From NCBI GenBank assembly GCA_016792585.1, contig JAEULB010000027.1, forward strand, positions 1 through 46,662: a DNA stretch of 46,662 nucleotides, given 5' to 3'. The stretch is from Rhodospirillaceae bacterium (lineage in GTDB: Bacteria > Pseudomonadota > Alphaproteobacteria > SHVZ01). Every line of letters begins with the position of its first letter. Position 1 is the first letter of the stretch. Shown here piece after piece: positions 15,974 to 24,760 of this stretch. The notes beneath the pieces are model-generated. The model made no database searches, had not been told where the DNA came from, and saw only the letters and a list, made by a program, of their open reading frames with translations. The position numbers were made by a program, and so were the translations under genes.

Positions 15974-17527
15974 TCAGGCTTGGGAGGGGAAGCGCCGCTC
16001 TCGCGGGCATTCGATCGGTCCGTTGCGGCTGAGGCGGATACCGGTCAGCGTGCGGTCGGCCTTGTTGAGGCGCCAGCTCAGCATCCGCTGTGCCATTGCC
16101 AGCGTTTGCGCGGCATAAGCCGGATCAGCGGCGCGGTTCCTGGTCTCGTCGGGGTCGTCGGCCAGGTCGAAGAGCGCCGGCGGCAGGCCGCCGCAATGGA
16201 CGTACTTGAAGCGCCGATCGCGGATCACGGCGATCGAGCATTCGTCGAGGCGGACGCCGAGCTCGCGCTCCGGCCGGTCGCTGCCGGCATCCCGGTAGTC
16301 GAGTTCCCAGAACACCTCCTGGGGCCAGTCCTTGGGTGTCGCGCCGTCGAGGAACGGCTCGAGCGAGCGTCCGTCACATTGCAGCGGCGCCTCCGCGCCC
16401 AGGTATTCGAGGATCGTCGGCATGACGTCGATGCTGCCGGTGAACTCCTCGACGACTCTGCCGCGGCTGCCGCCCTTGCCGGGCGCACGGATGATCAGCG
16501 GGATGTGGAAGGCCTGGTCGAAGAACGTCTCCTTACCCAGGACCCAATGGTCCCACAGCATCTCGGCGTGATCGGCGGTGAAGACAATCACGGTGTTCTC
16601 GTAGCAGCCGGCGGCCTTCATCGCGGCGAACAGCCGCCCGAGGTTGTCGTCCACCTCGGTCATCATGCCGTAGTAGGTCGCCTTGAGCTGCCGGCGAGAA
16701 CGCTCATCCTCGGCCGCGTTCGTGAGGTTGTGGCCCTCGCGCTCGCGGAACCAGCGTCGGTAATAGCCCGCATAGGGCTGCAGCTTCTCCTCTTCCTTCG
16801 GGTCCTTAAACCCGCGGAAGGGCGGCACCTTCTCGGCGTCGTACATCTTGTTGTAGGGCTCAGTCGCCGCGAAGGGCGGGTGCGGCTGAAGGATGCTGAG
16901 GTGGAGGAACCAAGGCGCCTTTTGGTTGGAGACATAGCGGATTGCGTGGTCGACGACGAAAGCCGTCTCGCTGTCCTCCTTGCGGAAGCCGGACGGTGGG
17001 TAGGTGTAACCCTTCCCCTCTGCGCCGGGGTAGTTCGCGACCGGCGCGCACGCCGCATCGCGGTTGGGCCAGTTCGGGTAGCCCTTCTCCTTGAGGACGG
17101 CGAGCCAGGCATCATCGCCTTCGCTGCCGGGCACGAGTTGCGTCATGCCAGGAAGGGTTCCGGCATAGGTGCGGGCCGCGGGGTCCTTCGGATCGCGCCC
17201 GCGCGGATCGAGGCTGATATCGGTATAGCCGATCAGCATCGGGTCGTATCCGAGCTTCCGCATCTCGAAGGCGATGTTCGTGAAGCGCGCGTCGAGCGGC
17301 GTGCCGTTCCGGAGCGAGCGATGGTTCATCGCATACATGCCGGTCAGCAGCGAGGTGCGGCTCGGCCCGCAGGGCGCACACTGCGTGAAGTGGTTCCCGA
17401 ACAGCACGCCTTCCGATGCCAGCTGGTCGAGCGTCGGAGTCTTCACCATCGGGTGCTTCAGCGTCGACAGGCATTCGCCTCGCCACTGGTCGCCGGTGAC
17501 GAGAAGGACATTCGGTCGTGCGTTCAT
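15974..17527 (-). CDS. Sulfatase-fold hydrolase, phosphonate monoester hydrolase/phosphodiesterase-like
   Basis: A 517-residue alkaline-phosphatase-superfamily enzyme. The formylglycine motif C-x-P-x-R is CGPSR at C53-R57, within QCAPCGPSRTSLLTG. Metal ligands include D13 and the TADHAEMLWDHW block. Several stretches, such as MYAMNHRSLRNGTPLD, PWFLHLSILQPHPPF and the ending LSWRLNKADRTLT, resemble rhizobial phosphonate monoester hydrolases, which hydrolyse phosphodiesters, more than choline or aryl sulfatases. There is no signal peptide, so it works on imported substrate. It follows the transporter genes directly. Activity needs formylglycine installation, and no maturase gene is in the window. 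The preference for phosphodiester over sulfate ester is inference from resemblance. Confidence 0.8.
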   Translation of the reverse strand: MNARPNVLLVTGDQWRGECLSTLKHPMVKTPTLDQLASEGVLFGNHFTQCAPCGPSRTSLLTGMYAMNHRSLRNGTPLDARFTNIAFEMRKLGYDPMLIGYTDISLDPRGRDPKDPAARTYAGTLPGMTQLVPGSEGDDAWLAVLKEKGYPNWPNRDAACAPVANYPGAEGKGYTYPPSGFRKEDSETAFVVDHAIRYVSNQKAPWFLHLSILQPHPPFAATEPYNKMYDAEKVPPFRGFKDPKEEEKLQPYAGYYRRWFREREGHNLTNAAEDERSRRQLKATYYGMMTEVDDNLGRLFAAMKAAGCYENTVIVFTADHAEMLWDHWVLGKETFFDQAFHIPLIIRAPGKGGSRGRVVEEFTGSIDVMPTILEYLGAEAPLQCDGRSLEPFLDGATPKDWPQEVFWELDYRDAGSDRPERELGVRLDECSIAVIRDRRFKYVHCGGLPPALFDLADDPDETRNRAADPAYAAQTLAMAQRMLSWRLNKADRTLTGIRLSRNGPIECPRERRFPSQA

Positions 17528-17544
17528 GGAAGCTCCGGGAGTCG

Positions 17545-18579
17545 TCAGGCGGTGGCGAGGGCGTCCGCCTGCTCGCGCGCGCCCTGGAGGGTAAGAGAGC
17601 CAGCGTGATGGCAGGCGACGAGATGACCGTCGTCGATCGGTGCCAGCGCCGGCATCTCGGTCCGGCACTTGGCGTCGGCGTAGCGGCAGCGCGTGTGGAA
17701 GCGGCAGCCGGGCGGCGGATTGGCGGGGTCGGGACGTTCGCCGGGCAGCAGCACCGGTTTGAGGCGCGCATCCGGATCGGGTACCGGGATCGCCGACATC
17801 AGCGCCTCGGTATAGGGATGCTTCGGCGTGTAGTAGAGCTTTTGGGTCTCGGCCATCTCGACGATCTGGCCGAGATACATGACCGCGACCCGGTCGCAGG
17901 CATAGGCGACGGCGGCGAGATCATGGGCGATGAAGAGGTAGGTGAGGCCCAGCTCCTGCTGCAGCGACTTGAGCAGGTTGAGGATCTGCGCCTGGATCGA
18001 CACGTCGAGCGCCGAGATCGGTTCGTCGCAGACGATGAACTCCGGCTGCAGGATGAGCGCGCGGGCGATCGAGATGCGCTGGCGCTGGCCGCCGCTGAAG
18101 GCATGCGGGTAGCGGCCGAGATGCTCGGCATCCAGGCCGCAGCGGCGGATCACCTCGACGACCCGCTCCTCCAACTCGGCGCCCTTGGCGATGCCGTGAA
18201 CCAGGAGGGACTCGCCGATGATGTCGCGCACCGTCATGCGCGGATTGAGCGACGCGTAGGGGTCCTGGAAGATCAGCTGCATGTGGCGCCAGAGGCGCCG
18301 GAGCTCGACCCGGTCGACGGTCCTGAGATCGACGTTGCTGCCGCCCTCGAGGTGAAGCGTGATGCGCCCGCCGGTCGGCTCGACCACGCGCAGCATGGCC
18401 CGCCCAAGCGTGGTCTTGCCGGAGCCGCTTTCGCCGACCAGGCCCAGGGTCTCGCCGCGGCGGATCTCCAGGCTGGCGCCGTCGACGGCGCGGACATAGC
18501 CGGTGGTCCGCCCGAAGGTGGCGCCACGCCGGATCGGGAAGTGGACTTCCAGATTCTCGATGCTGAGAAGCGTGCTCAT
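17545..18579 (-). CDS. Oligopeptide-type ABC transporter ATPase (OppF-like)
   Basis: A 344-residue ATPase with Walker [10 protein letters not shown], signature FSGGQRQR and Walker [13 protein letters not shown], and the OppF/DppF C-terminal extension with cysteines ([15 protein letters not shown]) that binds a [4Fe-4S] cluster in homologues. It pairs with the OppD-like ATPase, whose stop overlaps its ATG. The hydrolase gene follows 17 bp downstream. Energises uptake by the permeases at 19595-21719. Confidence 0.93.
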   Translation of the reverse strand: MSTLLSIENLEVHFPIRRGATFGRTTGYVRAVDGASLEIRRGETLGLVGESGSGKTTLGRAMLRVVEPTGGRITLHLEGGSNVDLRTVDRVELRRLWRHMQLIFQDPYASLNPRMTVRDIIGESLLVHGIAKGAELEERVVEVIRRCGLDAEHLGRYPHAFSGGQRQRISIARALILQPEFIVCDEPISALDVSIQAQILNLLKSLQQELGLTYLFIAHDLAAVAYACDRVAVMYLGQIVEMAETQKLYYTPKHPYTEALMSAIPVPDPDARLKPVLLPGERPDPANPPPGCRFHTRCRYADAKCRTEMPALAPIDDGHLVACHHAGSLTLQGAREQADALATA

Positions 18580-19598
18580 GCCGGCGCGCGCTCCTCGACC
18601 AGGTGACAGCTGACGTTGTGGCCGCCCGAGACTTCGCGCGGCTCGGGGAGCGAGCGGTCGCAGGTGCCGGCAAGGAACGCATCGCAGCGCGGGTGGAAGG
18701 TGCAGCCTTCCGGCAGATTGTAGAGGCTCGGCACCGCGCCGCGGATCGGCTGGAGGTCGCGCCAATGGCGAAGCCGGCCGAGCTTCGGCACGGCACGCAG
18801 CAGGTTGCCGGTGTAGGGATGCGTCGGCCGGTTGAAGATCTCGCGGACCGGCCCGGTCTCGACGATCTTGCCCGTGTACATGATGGCGACCCGGTCGGCC
18901 ATCTGGGCGACGACGCCGAGATCATGGGTGATGAAGATGATCGCCATCCCGAGCTCGCGCTGGAGGCGGCGCATCAGATCGAGCACCTGGGCCTGGATGG
19001 TGACGTCGAGTGCGGTGGTGGGTTCGTCGGCGATCAGGAGTGCCGGATCGCAGGCGAGCGCCTTGGCGATCATGACGCGCTGGCGCATGCCGCCCGAAAA
19101 CTCGTGAGGATAGCGGTGGATGGCAGCCCCGGGGTTGGAGATGCCGACACGGTCGAGCAGCTCGGCAGCCGCCTTGTTCAAGGCGTCGCCCCTGAGGCCG
19201 CGATGAAGGCGGAGCACGTCTCCGATCTGGCTGCCGATGGTGTGGAGCGGCGAGAGCGAGCTCATCGGCTCCTGGAACACCATGGCGATGCGGTTGCCGC
19301 GGATCCGTCGGATCGGCGGTCCATCGGGCTCGAGGCGGGCGAGGTCGACCGGCGCCGTGCCGGGAGTCTCGCGGAACATGAGCTGCCCGGAGACGATCTG
19401 GAGCTCTTTCGGCAGCAGGCGGAGGATCGACTGGGCGGTAACGCTCTTGCCCGATCCGCTCTCGCCGACCAGCGCCAGGACCTCGCCCGGACGGATCGCG
19501 AAGTCGATGCCGTCGATCACCGTGATCTGGCCACCGCGAAGGACCAGGTTGATGCGGAGGTCGCGCGCCTCCAGCAGCAGGCCGTCGCCAATGGTCAT
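18576..19598 (-). CDS. Oligopeptide-type ABC transporter ATPase (OppD-like)
   Basis: A 340-residue ATPase with Walker [12 protein letters not shown], signature FSGGMRQR, Walker [13 protein letters not shown] and the H-loop [11 protein letters not shown]. The C-terminal oligo_HPY region ([16 protein letters not shown] and the [10 protein letters not shown] cysteines) is present. The start is the ATG that overlaps the permease stop (ATGA). Works as a heterodimer with the OppF-like subunit. Confidence 0.93.
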   Translation of the reverse strand: MTIGDGLLLEARDLRINLVLRGGQITVIDGIDFAIRPGEVLALVGESGSGKSVTAQSILRLLPKELQIVSGQLMFRETPGTAPVDLARLEPDGPPIRRIRGNRIAMVFQEPMSSLSPLHTIGSQIGDVLRLHRGLRGDALNKAAAELLDRVGISNPGAAIHRYPHEFSGGMRQRVMIAKALACDPALLIADEPTTALDVTIQAQVLDLMRRLQRELGMAIIFITHDLGVVAQMADRVAIMYTGKIVETGPVREIFNRPTHPYTGNLLRAVPKLGRLRHWRDLQPIRGAVPSLYNLPEGCTFHPRCDAFLAGTCDRSLPEPREVSGGHNVSCHLVEERAPA

Positions 19599-20719
19599 TT
19601 GGTGTAGGGATCGGCCGCGTCGCGAAGGCCGTCGCCGAGGAAGTTGAAGGCGAGGGCCGCGAAGATCACGAAGGCACCGGGGATCAGCAGCCAGGGCAGG
19701 TGCGCGATCGAGCGAATGTTCTGGGCGGCGTAGAGCAGCACACCCCAGCTCTCGACCGGCTCGCGCAAACCTAGGCCGAGGAAGCTGAGTGAGGTCTCGG
19801 CCAGCAGAACCTCGGGAAAGGCGATGGTGACGTCGACGATCAGGAAGCTCATGAAGGACGGCAGTAGGTGACGCCAGATCAGGCGTGCGTCGGAGCAGCC
19901 GGCGAGTCTCGCGGCGATGACGAACTCCTCCTCGCGCAATGCCAGAAGCTTGCTGCGCACGGTGCGCGCGAGGTGGGTCCAGCCAATCAAGGCCAGCAGA
20001 AGGGTAATTGCGACATAGATCTGCAGGGACGACCAGTCCCGCGGGAGTGCTGCGCTGAGCGCCAGCCACAGGGGCAGGGTCGGGATCGAGCGCTTAAACT
20101 CGATGATCCGCATGATGACGAAATCGACAGTGCCGCCGAAGTAGCCGGCAATGCCGCCGACAATGGTGCCGACGATGAAGGAGACCAGAACGCCAACCAG
20201 GCCGATCGAGAGCGAGATCCGGGTCGCATACATGGTGCGGCTGAACAGGTCGCGGCCGAGGGTGTCGGTGCCGAACAGATGAACGAAGCCGCCTTCGACG
20301 CCGAAGAGGTGGATGTCGGTCGGGATCAGGCCCCAGAGTTCGTAGGGCGTGCCGCGGACGAAGAAGGCGATCGGCCAGATCCGCGTGCGGTCCTCGACCG
20401 CCGTCATCCTGAGCGTGACTGGGTCGCGCTTGTTGACCTGGGCGTAGACGAAGGGCCGATGGAAGTTGCCCTGATCGTCGACGACATGGATCGCCATCGG
20501 TCCGCTGGCGAGGTAGCGCGTGTTGCGCTGCGATGCCTGGTAGGGTGCGATGATTTCCGCGAAGAGGGCGATGAGAATCAGGAGGCCGAGAATTGCGAGC
20601 CCCGCCATCGCCATGTGATGGCGGCGGAATCGGCGCCACATCAGCTGCCACTGCGTGGCGACGTCGGGCCTGAAATAGGCGCCGCTGCTGCGCGACTGCG
20701 TCGGCGTGGTGGCGGTCAT
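19595..20719 (-). CDS. ABC transporter permease (OppC-like)
   Basis: A 374-residue inner-membrane permease with an N-terminal helix (about 30-55), a large periplasmic loop and five further helices. The EAA coupling loop appears as EEFVIAARLAGCSDARLIWRH. The ATG at 20719 is preferred to the GTG at 20731 because a GAGG ribosome-binding site lies 11 bases before it. The periplasmic insert of over 100 residues between helices 1 and 2 is larger than in typical OppC and is usual for SBP_bac_5 systems that import non-peptide solutes. It forms the channel with the OppB-like subunit. Confidence 0.9.
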   Translation of the reverse strand: MTATTPTQSRSSGAYFRPDVATQWQLMWRRFRRHHMAMAGLAILGLLILIALFAEIIAPYQASQRNTRYLASGPMAIHVVDDQGNFHRPFVYAQVNKRDPVTLRMTAVEDRTRIWPIAFFVRGTPYELWGLIPTDIHLFGVEGGFVHLFGTDTLGRDLFSRTMYATRISLSIGLVGVLVSFIVGTIVGGIAGYFGGTVDFVIMRIIEFKRSIPTLPLWLALSAALPRDWSSLQIYVAITLLLALIGWTHLARTVRSKLLALREEEFVIAARLAGCSDARLIWRHLLPSFMSFLIVDVTIAFPEVLLAETSLSFLGLGLREPVESWGVLLYAAQNIRSIAHLPWLLIPGAFVIFAALAFNFLGDGLRDAADPYTK

Positions 20720-20732
20720 CGGACAGCGCACC

Positions 20733-21719
20733 TCATGCCATCTTGATCCGCGGATCGAGCACAGCCAGCAGCACGTCCGAGATCACCGTGCCGATGATGG
20801 TGAGCGCGCAGTAGATGAAGACCATGGCGCCGGCGAGCGGCATGTCCTGGTTGAGCAGCGAATGTAGAAACAGCGGGCCGGTGTCGGGGAGCGACATCAC
20901 CACGCCGACGATGGGGGCGCCGGAGATCACGAAGGTCAGCCGCCATCCAAGGGTGGCGACGATCGGGTTGAGCGCCATCCGGACCGGATACTTGATCAGG
21001 AGCTTGAGCGGCGAGAGGCCGGCGGCACGCGCCGCGACCACGTACATCTTGCCGAGCTCGTCGAGCACCAGCGCCCGCATCGAGCGCACCAGGAAGGCCG
21101 TGCCAGAGGTTCCCAGAACGATGACCGGCACCCAGAGATGCTGCAAGAAGTCTGCGAACTTCGCCCAGCTCCACGGCGCCTCCTCGTACTGGGGCGAGAA
21201 GAGGCCGCCGACGCTCTGGCCGAACCATTGCTGGCCCAGGTACATCAGAACCAGCGCCAGCAGGAAGTTGGGCGTCGCCAGCCCGACATAGCCCAGGAAC
21301 GAGAAAGTATGGTCGGCGAGGGAATACTGGCGGACGGCGGAGTAGATGCCGATCGGCAGCGCCACTGCATACATGAATCCCAGCGTCGCGAAGGCGAGCG
21401 CCAGCGTGAACGGAAGTCGCTCGCCGATCACATCGGCGACGGGGCGTTTCCATTCGAAGGAGTGGCCGAAGTTTCCGCGCAGGACGATGTCGGAGAACCA
21501 GGTGACGTACTGCTCGTGCCAGGGGCGGTCGGTCCCGAGGAATTGGCGCATCTGCGCGATTTCCTCTTGGGTCAGGACCGCGCCTGACTGCTGCTTTTCG
21601 GTTAGATAGGCCTCGGCGAAGTCACCCGGCGGCAGCTGGATGACGACGAAGGCGACGATCGACACCAGCCACAGGGTCAGCGCCATGCCGAGCAGGCGCT
21701 GGGTGAGGAAGCGAAGCAT
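20733..21719 (-). CDS. ABC transporter permease (OppB-like)
   Basis: A 328-residue permease starting MLRFLTQRLLGMALTLWLVS, the usual OppB opening with the first transmembrane helix. It has a periplasmic segment containing FLGTDRPWHEQYVTWFSD, then five helices. The EAA loop reads DELGKMYVVAARAAGLSPLKLL. It lies 27 bp downstream of the binding-protein stop and 13 bp before the OppC-like start. Assignment to the family is secure; the solute is not indicated by the permease. Confidence 0.92.
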   Translation of the reverse strand: MLRFLTQRLLGMALTLWLVSIVAFVVIQLPPGDFAEAYLTEKQQSGAVLTQEEIAQMRQFLGTDRPWHEQYVTWFSDIVLRGNFGHSFEWKRPVADVIGERLPFTLALAFATLGFMYAVALPIGIYSAVRQYSLADHTFSFLGYVGLATPNFLLALVLMYLGQQWFGQSVGGLFSPQYEEAPWSWAKFADFLQHLWVPVIVLGTSGTAFLVRSMRALVLDELGKMYVVAARAAGLSPLKLLIKYPVRMALNPIVATLGWRLTFVISGAPIVGVVMSLPDTGPLFLHSLLNQDMPLAGAMVFIYCALTIIGTVISDVLLAVLDPRIKMA

Positions 21720-21746
21720 CGGTCTGTGCCGTTCGTCGGCGTTCCC

Positions 21747-23789
21747 TTAGCGCGCGAAGTACCACTGGTCCGCACGGAATGGATATGTCCGGGCGTAGTT
21801 GTAGTGCTGCACGGTCCATTCGCGGATGTTGGCGAGGCGCTTCGAGACCACGGTCGGCCCCGGCAGGTCGGTGACCGTGCCGATGATCGTCATGTTCTCG
21901 AGGTTGATCTTCACCATCTCCTTGCCGAGTTCGAGATAGCGCGGGCTGCCGGGAACCAGTGTCCGCCACTCGGTCTCGATCGCATAAAGGCGCTTGGCCC
22001 AGGCCGGCGGCTCCTCGCCCTTGGTTCCATTGCTGGTCGCCCACTCGCGCCACGCGGCGCCGAACAGCGGCGAGGCGGCTCGGTAGGGCGGCATGTAGGT
22101 CTGTACGTCGCTGATCAGGTTCGGCTCGAACGGCACGTCCCATTCCATCAGGATGTCGGCCCCACCCTCGAGCGCCTTCTGGCGCGTTAGCTGGGTGGTG
22201 ATCTCCTTCAGGTTGGCGTCAACGCCGACCGCGCGCCAATAGCCTTGGATCAGCTGGATGCCGTTGCTGGAGGCGAACTGCGAGCTGTATTCCCAAAGAA
22301 GCTGAAGCGGCTTGCCGTCGGGGCGCACACGGATGCCGTTGGCGCCGCGCTTCAATCCCATGTCGTCGAGCAGCTTGTTCGCCGCCGCCGGGTCGTACTT
22401 GATCATGTGGTTGCGGTCGGCATCAGTGACGAACGGCACCTTGAGCGGCAGCGCCGCCGACGGCTTTCCGAGCCCGAACCACAGCGTCTCGTTCATCTCG
22501 TCACGATTGATCGCGAGCGACATCGCCTGACGGAAGCGCACATCGGCGAAGATCGCCTTCAGCGCCGGGTCGCGATGCGTGATGTTGAAGGCGACCGGGT
22601 AGGCCGTCTGTCCCGGCGGGAGCGTCAGGTTGTAGCCGCCCTTCGCGGTGTTCTCCTTGAGCACCGGATAGTCTTCGAGATCGACGCCCTGCGCTTTCTG
22701 GTCCACTTCGCCGTTGAGGATCGCCAGCGTCTGCAGATCTTTGTTGAGGAAGCGCTCGTGGTGCCGATCGATGTAGGGAAGCTGCTGACCGGCCGTGTCG
22801 ACCTTGAAGTAATAGGGGTTGGCGATGAAGATCCGCCGCTGCGTGTTTGTCTCGACCTCGAGGATATGGCTTTCGAGCGTCGGGCGGGTCACTGCATGCG
22901 CCGGGATGGTCTCGGCATCCTTCCAGCGGCTCCAGATGCGGTGGAAGTTCTTGACCCAGTTCTCGGTGTTGGCAGCCTTCGCCTCGTCCTCGGCCTTCGG
23001 ATTGTATTTGAGGTGGTACTTCACATAGTGGTGCTTCGGCGCATAGGGCGCGAAGTAGGAGCCGCCGGTCGCGAGGAAGTGCAGCAGGCCCGGGTTCGGC
23101 GCGGCGAAGGTCAGCTTGAACGTGACCTCGTCGATCTTCTCGACGTCGACCGGCTTGCCACCCGACATCCATTCGGCGCGCGTCGTCGGATGCAGGTCCC
23201 TGTTCTTGATGATGTCGTCGAAATAGAAGACCACGTCGTCGGCCGTGAACGGCGCGCCATCGGACCACTTGTGACCTTTGCGCAGCGTGAAGGTGATCTG
23301 CTTGCGATCGTCGCTCCAGGTCCATGACTTGGCGACGTTGGGGACGATCGTGGTGAGATCGTCGCTGAGGCGGACCAGGTTCACCTGTCGCCAGCTCAGG
23401 ACTTCGGCCGATCCGGATTCGAGCGCGCGGGAGAGACCGCGCAGCGTGCCTCCGTACTTGCCGCACTCCTCGTAGGGAACGACGACCAGCGGCTCCTGCG
23501 GCAGGCGCTTGTCGACCGTCGGCAGCTGGCCGGCCTTTACCCGGTCAGCGAAGAGCGGATTGTCACGGAAGGTGAGCTTGCCGAGCGTCGGCTCTACCTC
23601 CGACAGCTCGCCCTGCTGCGGCATCGCGGTCTTGAGCCCCTTGGCGTCGGCGACGCTGGCGCAGGCGCTGGCCTGGACCTCTGCCGGCGACACCGCGCCA
23701 AGCAGGACGGCCGCCGTCAGAAACAAGCCGAAGCGGGTGGTCGGAAAGCGGCGATCCCCAGTCGGTCCCACGTTGCCTCTCCCCTTCAT
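21747..23789 (-). CDS. Periplasmic substrate-binding protein, SBP_bac_5 family
   Basis: About 680 residues from the ATG at 23789, giving a signal peptide with a basic start, a hydrophobic core FGLFLTAAVLLGAV and an Ala-x-Ala-like cleavage site (EVQASA). The mature protein has the SBP_bac_5 landmarks: YGGTLRGL near the start, LVRLSDDLTTIVPNVAKSW, the motif FTLRKGHKWSDGAPFTADDVVF, and a C-terminal lobe with FRQAMSLAINRDEM. It is longer than OppA (about 540), in the range of binding proteins for glycosides or opine-like solutes. As the first gene after the divergent operator region it should be strongly induced by the substrate. An upstream in-frame ATG at 23846 is less likely because it would bury the signal. 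Confidence 0.9.
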   Translation of the reverse strand: MKGRGNVGPTGDRRFPTTRFGLFLTAAVLLGAVSPAEVQASACASVADAKGLKTAMPQQGELSEVEPTLGKLTFRDNPLFADRVKAGQLPTVDKRLPQEPLVVVPYEECGKYGGTLRGLSRALESGSAEVLSWRQVNLVRLSDDLTTIVPNVAKSWTWSDDRKQITFTLRKGHKWSDGAPFTADDVVFYFDDIIKNRDLHPTTRAEWMSGGKPVDVEKIDEVTFKLTFAAPNPGLLHFLATGGSYFAPYAPKHHYVKYHLKYNPKAEDEAKAANTENWVKNFHRIWSRWKDAETIPAHAVTRPTLESHILEVETNTQRRIFIANPYYFKVDTAGQQLPYIDRHHERFLNKDLQTLAILNGEVDQKAQGVDLEDYPVLKENTAKGGYNLTLPPGQTAYPVAFNITHRDPALKAIFADVRFRQAMSLAINRDEMNETLWFGLGKPSAALPLKVPFVTDADRNHMIKYDPAAANKLLDDMGLKRGANGIRVRPDGKPLQLLWEYSSQFASSNGIQLIQGYWRAVGVDANLKEITTQLTRQKALEGGADILMEWDVPFEPNLISDVQTYMPPYRAASPLFGAAWREWATSNGTKGEEPPAWAKRLYAIETEWRTLVPGSPRYLELGKEMVKINLENMTIIGTVTDLPGPTVVSKRLANIREWTVQHYNYARTYPFRADQWYFAR

Positions 23790-23931
23790 TGTCCCGGTCC
23801 CTGTACCGGAACCATGAGCGTAGCCTTGGGTTTTTGCAGATTTCAATCAATATTTTGATCAACAGTGATTGATTTCGATCTTTTTCTGCTCAATAAAGTA
23901 CGACTGTTATCGCACTGCCTTTGGAGATCGC
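23790..23931. promoter_or_regulatory. Divergent promoter/operator region of the DeoR-controlled locus
   Basis: This 142-bp AT-rich gap separates the leftward transporter-hydrolase operon from the rightward regulator operon. It holds a nested palindrome: outer arms TCAATCA (23843-23849) and TGATTGA (23866-23872) around an inner TTGATCAA (23855-23862). This is the strongest operator candidate, positioned to control both directions. The regulator encoded at 23932 is the obvious ligand. A GGAG ribosome-binding site precedes the regulator's GTG by six bases. Confidence 0.7.
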
Positions 23932-24744
23932 GTGGACAGTTCCTCCGCCAATCGCCGCAACCCGATCGCCCGCCGTCGCATCCTTCGCCGCGAGCTCGCC
24001 GTTCGGGGTGCCGTCTCGGTCGCCGAGCTCAGCGATATTCTGGGGGCCTCGGCGGCGACGATCCGGCGGGATCTCGATGCGCTGGCGCGCGAAGGCGTGC
24101 TGGAGCGTGCGCATGGCGGCGCTGCGGCGCGCAACCTGCGGCCGGCGGAAGAAGCGCTGGCGGTGCGCGAGCGCAAGGACATCGAGGAGAAGCAGTCGAT
24201 CGCCCATGCGGCCGCGGGGCTCCTCAAGTCTGGCGATACCGTCTTCATGAACGACGGCTCGACGATCATGGCGGTCGCGCGCGAGCTGGCGGTCGCCGAG
24301 GTCGAGCTGTTCGTCGTCACCTCCGCGGTGAATGTCGCCCATCTGCTTGCTGAAAATTCCAGGCTCACCGTCTGCCTGCTCGGCGGCTTCGTCCGCCGCT
24401 CCTCGCTCGCCACCAGCGGCACCTTCGCCGAGACGATGCTCGAGCAGTTCAACGCGGATGTCGCCTTGCTGTCCTCCGACGGCTTCAGCCTCAGCGAAGG
24501 CCTCAGCTACGCCAATGCCGACGATGCCTCGGTATCGCGCAAGATGGCGCTCCGCGCCAAGCGGTGCGTGGCGCTGGTGACCAGCCCGAAATTCGAGTGG
24601 AACGCGCGCCTCACCGGCGTGCCGATCGGCGAGGTCGACGACCTGGTCACCGACGCGGTGCCGGCGGGCCTGCACGAGGAACTGGCGGAAGCCGCGATCT
24701 CGGTGATCGAGGCGCCGGCCATGCGCGCCGGCCAGGCTGCGTAA
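23932..24744 (+). CDS. DeoR/GlpR-family transcriptional regulator
   Basis: The GTG at 23932 has a GGAG site six bases upstream and gives 270 residues, close to the family norm. The N-terminal DeoR helix-turn-helix is clear (VSVAELSDILGASAATIRRDL, then VLERAHGGAA). The C-terminal DeoRC sensor shows the phosphosugar-binding loops FMNDGSTIMAVA, VVTSAVNVA and LLGGFVRRSS. Family members usually repress catabolic operons and respond to a phosphorylated sugar or polyol intermediate. That fits the kinase, phosphatase and aldolase genes it neighbours. It probably represses both its own operon and the divergent transport operon. AccR of agrocinopine catabolism belongs to the same family. Confidence 0.92.
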   Translation: MDSSSANRRNPIARRRILRRELAVRGAVSVAELSDILGASAATIRRDLDALAREGVLERAHGGAAARNLRPAEEALAVRERKDIEEKQSIAHAAAGLLKSGDTVFMNDGSTIMAVARELAVAEVELFVVTSAVNVAHLLAENSRLTVCLLGGFVRRSSLATSGTFAETMLEQFNADVALLSSDGFSLSEGLSYANADDASVSRKMALRAKRCVALVTSPKFEWNARLTGVPIGEVDDLVTDAVPAGLHEELAEAAISVIEAPAMRAGQAA

Positions 24745-24760
24745 AATCTTGTCTTCGGCG

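Noticed and set aside
15980..17608. A 542-codon open frame on the + strand opposite the sulfatase-fold gene
   Set aside because: It is antisense to a gene with clear catalytic motifs, has no recognisable domain and an Arg/Glu/Ala-rich composition typical of shadow frames in GC-rich DNA. The same applies to other long antisense frames (for example 17518-18606, 18603-19607, 22245-23327).
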